Of a stretch of DNA of 47,946 bases, positions 41,292 to 47,946 are shown piece by piece. How positions within the stretch are numbered: position 1 is the stretch's first letter; every line of letters starts with the position of its first letter. Made by a program: the position numbers and the translations under genes. Where the stretch lies: contig JBJMNK010000062.1 of the NCBI GenBank assembly GCA_045804265.1, positions 1 to 47,946 on the forward strand, in the 5' to 3' direction. A model generated the notes under the pieces. The model did not search any database. It was not told the DNA's origin and was given only the letters and a program-made list of their open reading frames with translations. Source of the DNA: JABFXC01 sp045804265 (GTDB lineage: Bacteria > Gemmatimonadota > Gemmatimonadetes > Gemmatimonadales > Gemmatimonadaceae).

Positions 41292-41460
41292 CTTCAACAC
41301 GGCGATGCGAGATGAGCGAGACCCCGATAGAGAGATCAGAGATTAGAGAAGCGGCTGGACGGAACGGCGACGGCGCGGTGCCGGTAACCGCAATCGTCAA
41401 TTCGTCTCTCCTCTCTCATCTCTCTATCGGAGCCTCGCTCATCTCTTTATCGAAGTGTTG
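41292..41460. repeat. Long inverted repeat of GATGAGCGAG/GATAGAGAG words
   Basis: The left arm (about 41292-41351) and right arm (about 41403-41460) are imperfect complements over about 55 bp, sharing CAACAC, GAGATGAGCGAG and CCGATAGAGAGAT. The loop is about 50 bp. It spans the convergent gap between the GNAT and DUF2911 genes, and the right arm covers the last codons of the DUF2911 gene. A bidirectional terminator is the simplest role. Confidence 0.8.
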
Positions 41461-42670
41461 AACGCCGTACGCCGACGAGCGATATGGGCGCGCTCCACCG
41501 GAACGTTCCCCACTCCATCACGAGCTTCCCTCGCTCATTGCCGTCAGGCACGATCGAGATCGTGAACTCCTCCACCGGCGCCGCCAGCGTATCCGGCTTC
41601 ATCGGCGCCATCGCGAGGTCGAGCTTGTCGTCGTATTCCGTTCCCCACTGGCCGCTCTGCTTGTTCACGATCAGGTCCGCCGCGCCGCTCCGACGCGGGA
41701 CGGTCCACAGCGTGTACTTCCCCGCCGGTACGCGGATTCCGGCGAGAGAGATCGGAGTTGAAGTCGTGAACTGCGTCGCAGCGTTCGCACCCGTGCGCCA
41801 CACCCGGTCAAAGGGCACGATGTCCCCGAGCAGCACACGACCACGCGCCAACGGCCGTCCGTAGTCAACCGTGAAGTTCGTGCGTCCGATCGACGCGACG
41901 ACGGTGTCGCGAACGCTGAGTTGCTTCGGCGCGCCGGCCGCCGTCTCCTGCGCCGCGAATCGAGTCCCGATCGCTTCGACGTCGGGGAGCGCGCTGGTGC
42001 GCGCGACGTCCACCTTGTACGTCGATCGCGCGCCGGAATAGCTGAGCAGCTGCCCGCTCGAGTCGAGCTGCGCCTCGCCGATCCCCGAGAGCCAGTCGTG
42101 CCAGACCTCCGCCTTCGCGTTAGGCAACAGTCGTACCGCTGCGCCGCCTAACGGAAAGCGATCGAACTCGCGATCGACGTAGAACTGCCGCAGGTGCACG
42201 GTGTCATCAGCGCGTGCGGTGCTGTCGTTTCTCCGCGCCGCTTCGAAGTAGAGTTCGTAGAGGCTGTACATCTGCGGCACGTGCGCGACCACGATCGCGC
42301 CGCGAGCGCCGAAGTCGCGGCGCAACGTACCCGTTCCGTCACGCTTGACGATGTGTACTGAATCGCCGGTGACGTCGGCTTCAACGTGGCGCTCCCGCTG
42401 CTTCTCCGGCTCGCTGGGCGTGCTGATGTCCATCACCAGGTGCCTGACGCTGCCGTCGGAGGCGAGCTGCACCTCGGTGTGCCGGCGCCGCACGCGCGGG
42501 AACCGGTCCACGCCGTCGATCGTCAGACGATCTCCCGCCCGAGTCACCCGTTCCACCGACACGGTGTCGCGGCCGAGGCGCGCGATGAACCCGTAGTGCT
42601 GGGTCTTCGACGCGCACGCCGGCACGGCGAGCGCACAGGCGGCGGAAAGTGCGAGGACGATCCTGGTCAT
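41447..42670 (-). CDS. Exported protein with C-terminal DUF2911 domain
   Basis: The 407-residue protein has a signal peptide (IVLALSAACALAVPACAS). An uncharacterised beta-rich half (about 25-240) precedes a DUF2911 domain (about 255-395). The latter is recognised from VDYGRPLARGRVLLGDIVPF, VWRTGANAATQFTTSTPI and VPAGKYTLWTVP. The Cys at the end of the signal could make it a lipoprotein, but the lipobox (VPAC) is not ideal. DUF2911 proteins are periplasmic or surface proteins of unknown role, frequent in Bacteroidota and Gemmatimonadota. An octamer CGTTAGGC lies just upstream of the start. It is a probable single-gene transcript. Confidence 0.8.
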   Translation of the reverse strand: MTRIVLALSAACALAVPACASKTQHYGFIARLGRDTVSVERVTRAGDRLTIDGVDRFPRVRRRHTEVQLASDGSVRHLVMDISTPSEPEKQRERHVEADVTGDSVHIVKRDGTGTLRRDFGARGAIVVAHVPQMYSLYELYFEAARRNDSTARADDTVHLRQFYVDREFDRFPLGGAAVRLLPNAKAEVWHDWLSGIGEAQLDSSGQLLSYSGARSTYKVDVARTSALPDVEAIGTRFAAQETAAGAPKQLSVRDTVVASIGRTNFTVDYGRPLARGRVLLGDIVPFDRVWRTGANAATQFTTSTPISLAGIRVPAGKYTLWTVPRRSGAADLIVNKQSGQWGTEYDDKLDLAMAPMKPDTLAAPVEEFTISIVPDGNERGKLVMEWGTFRWSAPISLVGVRRSTLR

Positions 42671-42805
42671 CGTTAGGCGGGGAGCGAGAAGACGACCGCG
42701 CGAGCAGCAATGATCACGATGCGCGCTCAGCGAAGGTTCCAGCGGTGCTGAAGGAAGTTGCGACCGGGAGCTGGATGGGACCAGCTCCAGCGCGTCAGGA
42801 AACCG

Positions 42806-43390
42806 TCACTGCCCGTCCTGCACGTCGCGCAGGTTCCGGAAGGTGATCGAGTATCGCAGCGCGTCGACCGGTGGGATGCTGTGCTCCCACTCGGTGCGCG
42901 ACGGGCCGTGCAGCAGGTACGCCGATCGCGGCTCGGCGATGATGGACGCGCGCTCCCACCGCTCTCCCACCTTCCGCCGCAGGCGGAAGGTGCACGGCGA
43001 GAGGAGGGAGATGCCGACGACGTCGCCGAACACCGCCTTGTCACGATGCCAGCCGATCGGCGCGCCGGGCGCGTACTCGGTGACGAGGACGTGCTGCAGC
43101 TCGGCTGCAGCGAGTCCGGCGAACGACGCGGCGATCTCGCGCAGCTCGAGGAGAAAATCTGGGACGTCGTTCGCCTTGTCGAGCACGCGATCCTCGAAGT
43201 CGTAGCGCCACCCGAACGACACCACGCGCCGCTTGCCGGTGTAGCCGTGAAACTCGAACTCCTGCAACGGCAGGTCGCGGACGCGCTCGATGAGTGCCCT
43301 CTCGGCGTCGCGACCTATGACTTCGGGCTCGTAGCGGAACCCCGGCGGCAGCGCCGGCCTGGCGTCGAAGAGGCTGATCTGGTCGGACAT
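42806..43390 (-). CDS. AlkB-like 2-oxoglutarate/Fe(II)-dependent oxygenase
   Basis: The 194-residue oxygenase has the Fe(II) His-x-Asp in IGWHRDKAVFGDV and the distal His in TEWEHSIPPVDALRYSITFR, whose Arg is the likely 2-oxoglutarate contact. The nucleotide-lid region includes FHGYTGKRRVVSFGWRYDF. AlkB-family enzymes oxidatively demethylate bases in DNA or RNA; this one resembles the ALKBH-type subgroup rather than E. coli AlkB. The ATG at 43390 is chosen, and a GTG nine bases upstream is an alternative. The 5' side abuts the inverted repeat at 43404. Confidence 0.85.
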   Translation of the reverse strand: MSDQISLFDARPALPPGFRYEPEVIGRDAERALIERVRDLPLQEFEFHGYTGKRRVVSFGWRYDFEDRVLDKANDVPDFLLELREIAASFAGLAAAELQHVLVTEYAPGAPIGWHRDKAVFGDVVGISLLSPCTFRLRRKVGERWERASIIAEPRSAYLLHGPSRTEWEHSIPPVDALRYSITFRNLRDVQDGQ

Positions 43391-43403
43391 CAGCGACACC
43401 CGG

Positions 43404-43545
43404 GCGATAAGCGGTAGGCGGCAAGCAGTGATCGACGGCGGAACAACGACGGAGCTTCAGATCGCAGAAAACGAACCGCGGCTGGGAGGACCCCGACCGC
43501 CGTTTGTCGTCTCGCAGTCCGCTGACTGCTTGCCGCGTATCGCTT
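43404..43545. repeat. Inverted repeat with GCGGCAAGCAGT words
   Basis: The left arm (GCGATAAGCGGTAGGCGGCA followed by AGCAGTG, from 43404) pairs with the right arm CTGACTGCTTGCCGCGTATC (about 43522-43541). The loop is about 85 bp and contains secondary pairing (CGACGGCGGAACAACGACGG with CCGACCGCCGTTTGTCGTC). The words match the element at 25465, which carries CGGCAAGCAGTCAGCG. It occupies part of the 395-bp gap 43391-43785. Confidence 0.7.
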
Positions 43546-43670
43546 TCCGCGGCAGACGATGCAGCGGCGACCGCTGGTGGCGTGCTGCTCGCGCTGCGGC
43601 AGGCGGAAATGGCGAACGCGACGGCGAGCGTGGGAAGCGCGCGTCGCGTGCATGATGTCGAGCGGATCAT
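43522..43670 (-). pseudogene. Lipoprotein signal-peptide remnant truncated at a repeat
   Basis: On the minus strand an ATG at 43670 opens a convincing lipoprotein leader, with basic residues, ALPTLAVAFAISAC and then RSASSTPPAVAAASSAAES. The frame then enters the right arm of the inverted repeat at 43404-43545. It continues only as the shadow frame of the AlkB-like gene (to 43041). The leader looks real but has no plausible mature domain. It may be the stump of a gene whose 3' part was replaced by the repeat, or a coincidence of composition. There is no clear ribosome-binding site. Confidence 0.35.
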
Positions 43671-43785
43671 GTCACTACGAAGGCGCGAAGTCACGCTGAC
43701 GTCGAGGCGTGAGATCACGTCGCCGCGGTACGAGGGTTGCCCGATTACAGCGGACAGGAATCCACCACCAGTCCGGAGGCAGTCG

Positions 43786-44055
43786 ATGCGCGAGAGTGAA
43801 AAGAACGTCGGTCGGGCCGATCACAACCCCGCCGGGACAAACGAAGAGGCACCCGACGGTCAGACGGCCGGCGACAGCGCGGGCCAGCGCGCCCATGGAG
43901 TGCACGGGCGCGGGGTACGCGGGCAGGAGGAGAAGGTCGATCCGGCGACTCCGATCCCTGACGCCGCGAAGGGTTCGGATCGCGGCGGCAGCGCCGCGTG
44001 GGGGAGCGAATCGTCCGGCGGGTCGGTGATCGACAAGCGCCCGCCCGAGCGTTAG
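43786..44055 (+). CDS. Small hydrophilic glycine-rich protein
   Basis: The 89-residue protein is nearly free of hydrophobic residues and rich in Gly, Ala, Asp, Glu and Ser (RESEKNVGRADHNPAG, HGRGVRGQEEKVDP, SAAWGSESSGGSV). It is probably disordered, like small stress-associated proteins. The ATG at 43786 is preceded by GGAGG at good spacing, which supports translation and argues against the longer upstream frame. The stop TAG lies in a CGTTAGGC octamer. The function is unknown, with no recognised family. Confidence 0.6.
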   Translation: MRESEKNVGRADHNPAGTNEEAPDGQTAGDSAGQRAHGVHGRGVRGQEEKVDPATPIPDAAKGSDRGGSAAWGSESSGGSVIDKRPPER

Positions 44056-44094
44056 GCGCCGGCCTCATACCAGCGTCGGCCGGAATCGTTCGCC

Positions 44095-44991
44095 TTACGA
44101 CACCCGCGACGCGGGCACGAACCGCTGGACGAAGGCGAGCGTGGTGTTGGCGACCGCGCGCCAGCCACTGTCGATGGTGAGTGCGTGCCCGCGTCCCGGC
44201 ATTTCTACGAACTCGGTCACACCGGCGTTGCGGCGCTGCTTCCTGAACGAGGCGTTGGCGATCGCCCGCGGCACCGTGTTGTCCTTCTCGCCTGACATCA
44301 CGAGGAGGGGCCCGCGATCCTCGTTGCGCGTATCCACGCGAAGCTCGCTCCAGGGGTTGAGGTTCGCGAACGCGGCCTGGAAGAGCGGCCGTCCCGGCGC
44401 CGGAACGGCGAAGTTGTCGTAGAGCGTCCGCGCCTCGACTTCGCTGACGGCGTTCGCGAAGGCGAAGCGAAATTGCTCGAAGGTCAGCGAGACAGCGCGG
44501 TTGCGGTTCGCCGGATTGCCGAGCACGGGCCACGCTGCACGGAGCGCCGACAGCGGGAGTGGGAGGACGCCGCGGAACGGCGCCGGATCGACCGCGACCG
44601 TCGCCGCCGCGCATCCTCGACCGGCGAGAAGCTGCGCCAGCATCCCGCCGAACGAGTGTCCGATGATCACCGGCTTCCGTGCGAGCTGCCGCGCAATTCC
44701 CTCGAGGCGGTCGGCGACCTGCGCCATCGATTTCCCGGCGAATACTTCCGGATGCGCCTTCGCCGACACGACCGTCTCCGGGTCATCGGGCCAGCCCGGA
44801 GTGAGCGTCACGTAGCCGGCTTCCTCGAAGACCGCGGCCCATCGGTCCCAGCTGCTCGCGAGAAGCCAGAGGCCGTGCACGAACATCACGGGCTGCTGCC
44901 CGGTTGCATTGGCGCGGTGGATCTGCCTCGCCTCGTGGCCGGTGACTGACGTCGATCCAGTCGTCTGCAACGTCGGCGTCATCGTGGCCAT
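44095..44991 (-). CDS. Alpha/beta hydrolase
   Basis: The 298-residue alpha/beta-hydrolase has the oxyanion region VMFVHGLWLLASSWDRW (about 36-52). The nucleophile elbow is PVIIGHSFGGMLAQLLAG (Ser, about 109), the acid lies in LLVMSGEKDNTVP and the His in EMPGRGHALTID. Lipase, esterase and lactonase activities are all possible. The ATG at 44991 is preferred since GGAG lies seven bases upstream; ATG 44982 is a near alternative. The longer ORF (to 45189) lacks family sequence. It is convergent with the small hydrophilic gene and divergent from the exported protein at 45235. Confidence 0.85.
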   Translation of the reverse strand: MATMTPTLQTTGSTSVTGHEARQIHRANATGQQPVMFVHGLWLLASSWDRWAAVFEEAGYVTLTPGWPDDPETVVSAKAHPEVFAGKSMAQVADRLEGIARQLARKPVIIGHSFGGMLAQLLAGRGCAAATVAVDPAPFRGVLPLPLSALRAAWPVLGNPANRNRAVSLTFEQFRFAFANAVSEVEARTLYDNFAVPAPGRPLFQAAFANLNPWSELRVDTRNEDRGPLLVMSGEKDNTVPRAIANASFRKQRRNAGVTEFVEMPGRGHALTIDSGWRAVANTTLAFVQRFVPASRVS

Positions 44992-45234
44992 CCTCGTTCT
45001 CCGTTTCGCACGGGGTACGCATGCACAAGCGCGTCGGCTGCTGCCGTTAGGATACATGTCGGGTGACATAACGCAATGCGACAGCGGCTGACGGACCGAT
45101 GAACGTGGCGTCGATGCGTGAGCGTCGGAGATTGACCGGCGAGCGTCGTCGTGCGTCATTTGTTTGTACCGCCGGTTGCGGCTGCCCATGCCCTGCTGGC
45201 TCTCACCTGCATTGCCAACCCCCTGGAGTTCTGG

Positions 45235-45825
45235 ATGCGTTCAATCTCGCCCCTTCTCGGAGCGCTCACTCTCGCGCTCGTCACTTCATCCGCCCATGCG
45301 CAGGCCGCCGTGGACACCGCCGCGGCAGGATCCGCGACGACGTCGGCGGAGCTCGCGTCTGCGTCACCCCGTGTTCGGCTGAAGATGAGCCGCGAAACGA
45401 TTCGTACTGATGGCCACTACATGATCGAAGGAACGCTGCTGGACGCGAATGGGACGCGCGCCATTGTGCAGCGCCCTGATCGTGCGGCGCCGGATACCGT
45501 GCCGATGTTCACGGTCGATCACATCGAGCGCTACGCGGGCCAGAACAGTCGCGGGAAGATGGTCCTTGCCGGTGCCGGTGGCGGCGCGGCGTTGTCGCTG
45601 ATCGCGCGCGGCATGGCAAACCTCACTAACGGTGGCCGGTGCCAGACGCAGTGCGATAGCCCGCTCATTCCGGGTTATCTCTATGCAGTGCCGGTGGTGC
45701 TCGGTGCGTTCATCGGCAGCGTTTTCCCCTCGACACACTGGGTCGAGGTCAAGCGCCCCGAGGTGTCGGTCGGTGTAACCGACCATCACCAGCTGCAGCT
45801 CTCGTCGTCGATCGACTTTCGCTGA
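45235..45825 (+). CDS. Exported protein related to the 28415-28945 protein
   Basis: The 196-residue protein has a signal peptide (LLGALTLALVTSSAHAQA) and a beta-rich middle (RETIRTDGHYMIEGTLLDAN, FTVDHIERYAGQ). Two Gly/Ala-rich hydrophobic segments follow (VLAGAGGGAALSLIARGMA; YAVPVVLGAFIGSVF), then STHWVEVKRPEVSVGV. The layout and the Thr-His-Trp-x-Glu-Val ending parallel the small exported protein next to hemC. Two cysteines (GGRCQTQCDSP) in the loop between the hydrophobic segments may form a disulfide. GGAG seven bases before the ATG at 45235 sets the start. The function is unknown. Confidence 0.65.
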   Translation: MRSISPLLGALTLALVTSSAHAQAAVDTAAAGSATTSAELASASPRVRLKMSRETIRTDGHYMIEGTLLDANGTRAIVQRPDRAAPDTVPMFTVDHIERYAGQNSRGKMVLAGAGGGAALSLIARGMANLTNGGRCQTQCDSPLIPGYLYAVPVVLGAFIGSVFPSTHWVEVKRPEVSVGVTDHHQLQLSSSIDFR

Positions 45826-45832
45826 CGCAGAC

Positions 45833-45873
45833 GTTGCCGGACGTGGGAATGTGAGTGATCGACGTCCGGCAAC
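45833..45873 (+). terminator. 12-bp perfect hairpin after the exported-protein gene
   Basis: GTTGCCGGACGT (45833-45844) is perfectly complementary to ACGTCCGGCAAC (45862-45873), with a 17-nt loop, starting 8 bases after the stop codon. It is placed like a transcription terminator, though no U-tract follows. Confidence 0.6.
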
Positions 45874-46029
45874 TCTGGCGTGCGGCATCGTGACCGAGAT
45901 CGCACTGCCGGTGGCACGGTCCATGATTTCGCACTGAGAAGCAGCTGAAGAGCGTTACCACCGCGCGAGTGGCGCGTTGTACCACGGGAGCAATTGATCC
46001 GTGCTCTCGACACTCGCAGCGGAGGATTT

Positions 46030-46497
46030 ATGTCCAGACTTGCGACTATCGCCCGCACGGCCACCGCACTTGCGGTGTGCGCCTGTGCGTCAGCTCCCGC
46101 GAAGGCTCCTTCGGCGGCCACGCTCGCGCTGTACGACGCGAACGCGCACCGGCCCACCGCCGTTGCAGAAGCGCCGGCTGCCTCGCCCAACGCGAATGGC
46201 AGCAGCCTCGGAGTGACGCCGATCGGCGACTTCGTGCGCAGCCGAAACGCGCAGCTGCAGTTCTGCTACGAGGAGACGCGCGCAAAAAACCCCGGGCTCG
46301 CCGGCTCGGCAACGTTCGGTGTGCAGCTCGCGCCTGACGGCAGCGTCACTCGCGCCGACGTGCTGCGTCGCTCATGGCTGGGCAGCGGCGCCGACCAGGT
46401 CGAGGCGTGCGTCCTGGCGAAGCTGAGGACGTGGAAGTTTCCGGCCGACGGCACCAACGCGCGGCCGTACTCGTTCTCGACCGTCTTCACGCGTTGA
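46030..46497 (+). CDS. Lipoprotein with AgmX/PglI-TonB C-terminal-like domain
   Basis: The 155-residue protein has a short leader ending in TALAVCAC, giving a likely lipid-modified Cys, then an Ala/Pro linker. One AgmX/PglI-type domain follows: AQLQFCYEETRAKNPGLAG, FGVQLAPDGSVTRADVL, VEACVLAKLRTWKFPADG and YSFSTVFTR. The paired cysteines (FCYE, EACV) and the WKFP end match the domain at 14284-14703, so the two are paralogues in different envelope settings. GGAGG lies just before the ATG. The role may be to couple or scaffold envelope machinery, but there is no direct evidence. Confidence 0.74.
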   Translation: MSRLATIARTATALAVCACASAPAKAPSAATLALYDANAHRPTAVAEAPAASPNANGSSLGVTPIGDFVRSRNAQLQFCYEETRAKNPGLAGSATFGVQLAPDGSVTRADVLRRSWLGSGADQVEACVLAKLRTWKFPADGTNARPYSFSTVFTR

Positions 46498-46518
46498 CGT
46501 GCCTAACGGCGAGCGCTG

Positions 46519-47580
46519 CTAGAGCCTGACGGCCGGCAGCGCTGCGCCGGCGGCCAGGCCGAGCACGTAGAGCCAGCCGAACGCGCGGTTGTGGACCAGG
46601 CAGACGCGGTGATACCAGAGCGGCCAGCCGACGTAGCCGGCCGGGGCCTGCAGGGGCGCCGGCGCGGACATGACGCGAACGGCGCGCAATGCCCGAGGGA
46701 CGGCGAAGACCACGAGCAGCGCGAACGGGGTCAGCGCGCCTGACGCGACGCCGGCCGCGATCACGACGTACATCCCGATCACCGCCCCCCGGTTGAGCGC
46801 GCGGGCGCGGCGTTCGCCGAGCAGGACGGGGAGTGTCCGCTGATGCTTGCCCGCGTCGAACTGCCGCTGGTAGATGTGCTTCCCGACGAGGATCGACATC
46901 ACCCCGAGTCCGTAGGGAATCGACGCGAGGAGCGCGGCGCGAGACCAGGCACCGGTGATCACGAAGTAGCCGCCGGCGACCATCAGCGGTCCCCAGACGA
47001 CGAACGCCGCGACCTCGCCGAGGCCGAGCTCCTTGAGCGCCCGCGGCGCGGCATCGTAGGCCCAGAGGAGCAGCGCGCCGGCGACGACGAGCCAGACCGC
47101 GGCCGTGCCGCGCAGCGAGACGAAGTAGGCCGCGATGCCTAACGCGACGAGCGAGAGCACCGCGAGCCCGGTGACGAGCAGCCGCGAGCTGACGGCGCCG
47201 CTCAGCAGCGGGTGGACCGTGTAACGCCGGCGTGGCGAGTCGTCGGTGTCGTGTCCACGCCGGGCGCCGAAGTAATCGTTCGAGAGGTTGCTGATCGCGT
47301 GCAGCACGACGTAGGCGAGGAGCACCAGCACGAACGGCAGCGCATGGAAGCGACGATCGGTCGCGGCGAGGAGCCCGGCAAGGAGCGCCGCCTGGAAGGA
47401 AATGACGAGGATGACACTTCGCGCCGCGTAGAGAAAGCGCGCGATCGGGTCGAGTGACGCGAGGTCCTCGGCGAGCGGTGGGTAGAAGCCGGTGAACGCG
47501 CGCGCCCATTCACGTGGGCCGCGACCGGCGGGGCGGCGGCCAGTGGGGACAGCGGCGCTGTCGATCGGTGCGTTTGCCAT
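46519..47580 (-). CDS. UbiA-superfamily prenyltransferase (MenA-like)
   Basis: The 353-residue membrane protein has eight to nine helices. The first aspartate motif is SNLSNDYFGARRGHDTDDSP (about 95-114), and the second conserved region is LLLWAYDAAPRALKELGLGE with DAGKHQRTLPVLLGE. The NDYFG...D..D pattern with GKxTLPVLLG is close to 1,4-dihydroxy-2-naphthoate prenyltransferases of menaquinone synthesis; other aromatic acceptors are possible. The N-terminus has ~30 extra residues. ATG 47580 is chosen; a longer in-frame ORF upstream overlaps the divergent methyltransferase-like gene. No other men genes are nearby. Confidence 0.85.
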   Translation of the reverse strand: MANAPIDSAAVPTGRRPAGRGPREWARAFTGFYPPLAEDLASLDPIARFLYAARSVILVISFQAALLAGLLAATDRRFHALPFVLVLLAYVVLHAISNLSNDYFGARRGHDTDDSPRRRYTVHPLLSGAVSSRLLVTGLAVLSLVALGIAAYFVSLRGTAAVWLVVAGALLLWAYDAAPRALKELGLGEVAAFVVWGPLMVAGGYFVITGAWSRAALLASIPYGLGVMSILVGKHIYQRQFDAGKHQRTLPVLLGERRARALNRGAVIGMYVVIAAGVASGALTPFALLVVFAVPRALRAVRVMSAPAPLQAPAGYVGWPLWYHRVCLVHNRAFGWLYVLGLAAGAALPAVRL

Positions 47581-47677
47581 GCCCGAATCATAGCCGCGGC
47601 GATGAGTTGCACCAACGCTCCTTGCGCGGCGCATCGACCGGCGCGAGCATGCTCGTATTCCAGAACAGGGACTTCGC

Positions 47678-47946
47678 ATGGACACGACTGCGCCGCCACC
47701 GAATGCCGGGGTGAGATTTCCGCCGCCGCTGGTGTACGCCGCTGGCATTCTCGCCGGCTGGCTGCTCGACAGGCCGTGGCGGTGGCGGATCGCCGCACAA
47801 CCATCGGCGTGGCGGTCATTCCTTGCCGCGGCGTTCATCGCTTCCGCGCTCGTGATGATGGCATCGGCAGTCATGCTCTTCCGGCGCGCGCGAACGAGCC
47901 TGATCCCGAACCAGCCATCGGCGGCGTTCGTCGTCGGTGGTCCATA
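47678..47946 (+). CDS. Isoprenylcysteine carboxylmethyltransferase-like membrane protein, 3'-truncated
   Basis: An ATG at 47678, preceded by AGGGA, opens a frame that runs off the window after 89 codons. It has VRFPPPLVYAAGILAGWLLD (first helix), a second helix (FLAAAFIASALVMMASAVML), then RRARTSLIPNQPSAAFVVGG. The R..T...P...ts.lv..GPy run is the lead-in to the SAM-binding region of ICMT/PEMT-type methyltransferases, which usually continues Tyr-x-x-x-Arg-Asn-Pro-x-Tyr. The catalytic part is outside the window. It is divergent from the prenyltransferase gene. Confidence 0.68.
   Translation, partial: MDTTAPPPNAGVRFPPPLVYAAGILAGWLLDRPWRWRIAAQPSAWRSFLAAAFIASALVMMASAVMLFRRARTSLIPNQPSAAFVVGGP

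Overview
The window is dense, high-GC bacterial DNA (about two-thirds G+C by eye) from a Gram-negative aerobe. It carries an LPS-export permease, two Mla-type lipid-transport subunits, an Oar-like TonB-dependent receptor, several lipoproteins, heme A synthesis genes and system I cytochrome c maturation genes. My best guess is Gemmatimonadota, or less likely Acidobacteriota or another soil phylum. This rests on gene content and style only, with no rRNA or phylogenetic marker. I saw no rRNA, tRNA, CRISPR array or transposase.

Layout. 1-2590: an overlapping run of lptF/G (cut at the left edge), mlaE and mlaD. 3048-4424: amino-acid permease. 4807-8013 (-): Oar-like receptor. 8223-12929 (+): a heme A block of overlapping genes, namely a small protein resembling the membrane hairpin of cytochrome oxidase subunit II, ctaA with a 17-unit peptide repeat in its tail, ctaB, and an MsbA-like ABC exporter. 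13330-16658: lipoprotein, TonB/AgmX-like protein, M24 peptidase and a V4R-like protein. 16832-24149 (+): a nine-gene run with overlaps or tiny gaps (zinc anti-sigma factor, DUF92 membrane protein, lipoprotein, B12-radical SAM enzyme, FAD oxidoreductase, flavin reductase, methyltransferase, SRPBCC protein, FabF-like ketosynthase). The last six look like an undescribed lipid or polyketide pathway. 24708-27253 (-): aquaporin, pyrophosphatase, aldo/keto reductase. 27368-34171 (-): hemB, a small exported protein, hemC, a cobA-hemD fusion and ccmDCBA, linking tetrapyrrole synthesis to heme delivery for c-type cytochromes. 34385-47946: STAS protein, metallo-hydrolase, MFS carrier, acetyl-CoA synthetase with a GNAT acetyltransferase, DUF2911 protein, AlkB-like oxygenase, alpha/beta hydrolase, small envelope proteins, a UbiA prenyltransferase and the start of an isoprenylcysteine-methyltransferase-like gene.

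Two features cut across the whole window. First, the octamer CGTTAGGC (complement GCCTAACG) occurs far more often than base composition predicts, in both orientations. It supplies rare TTA leucine codons in an x-Leu-Gly context and even stop codons. Second, many intergenic gaps hold long imperfect inverted repeats built of low-complexity words. One family, based on GGGACAAGGGACGAGG, occurs three times with a shared core of about 45 bp in inverted pairs. The others are each different in sequence but alike in architecture.

Limits: all calls come from reading translations, motifs and spacing by hand. Repeat arms, motif counts and start sites were determined manually and may be off by a few bases. 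Family names are recognition from memory, not search results.
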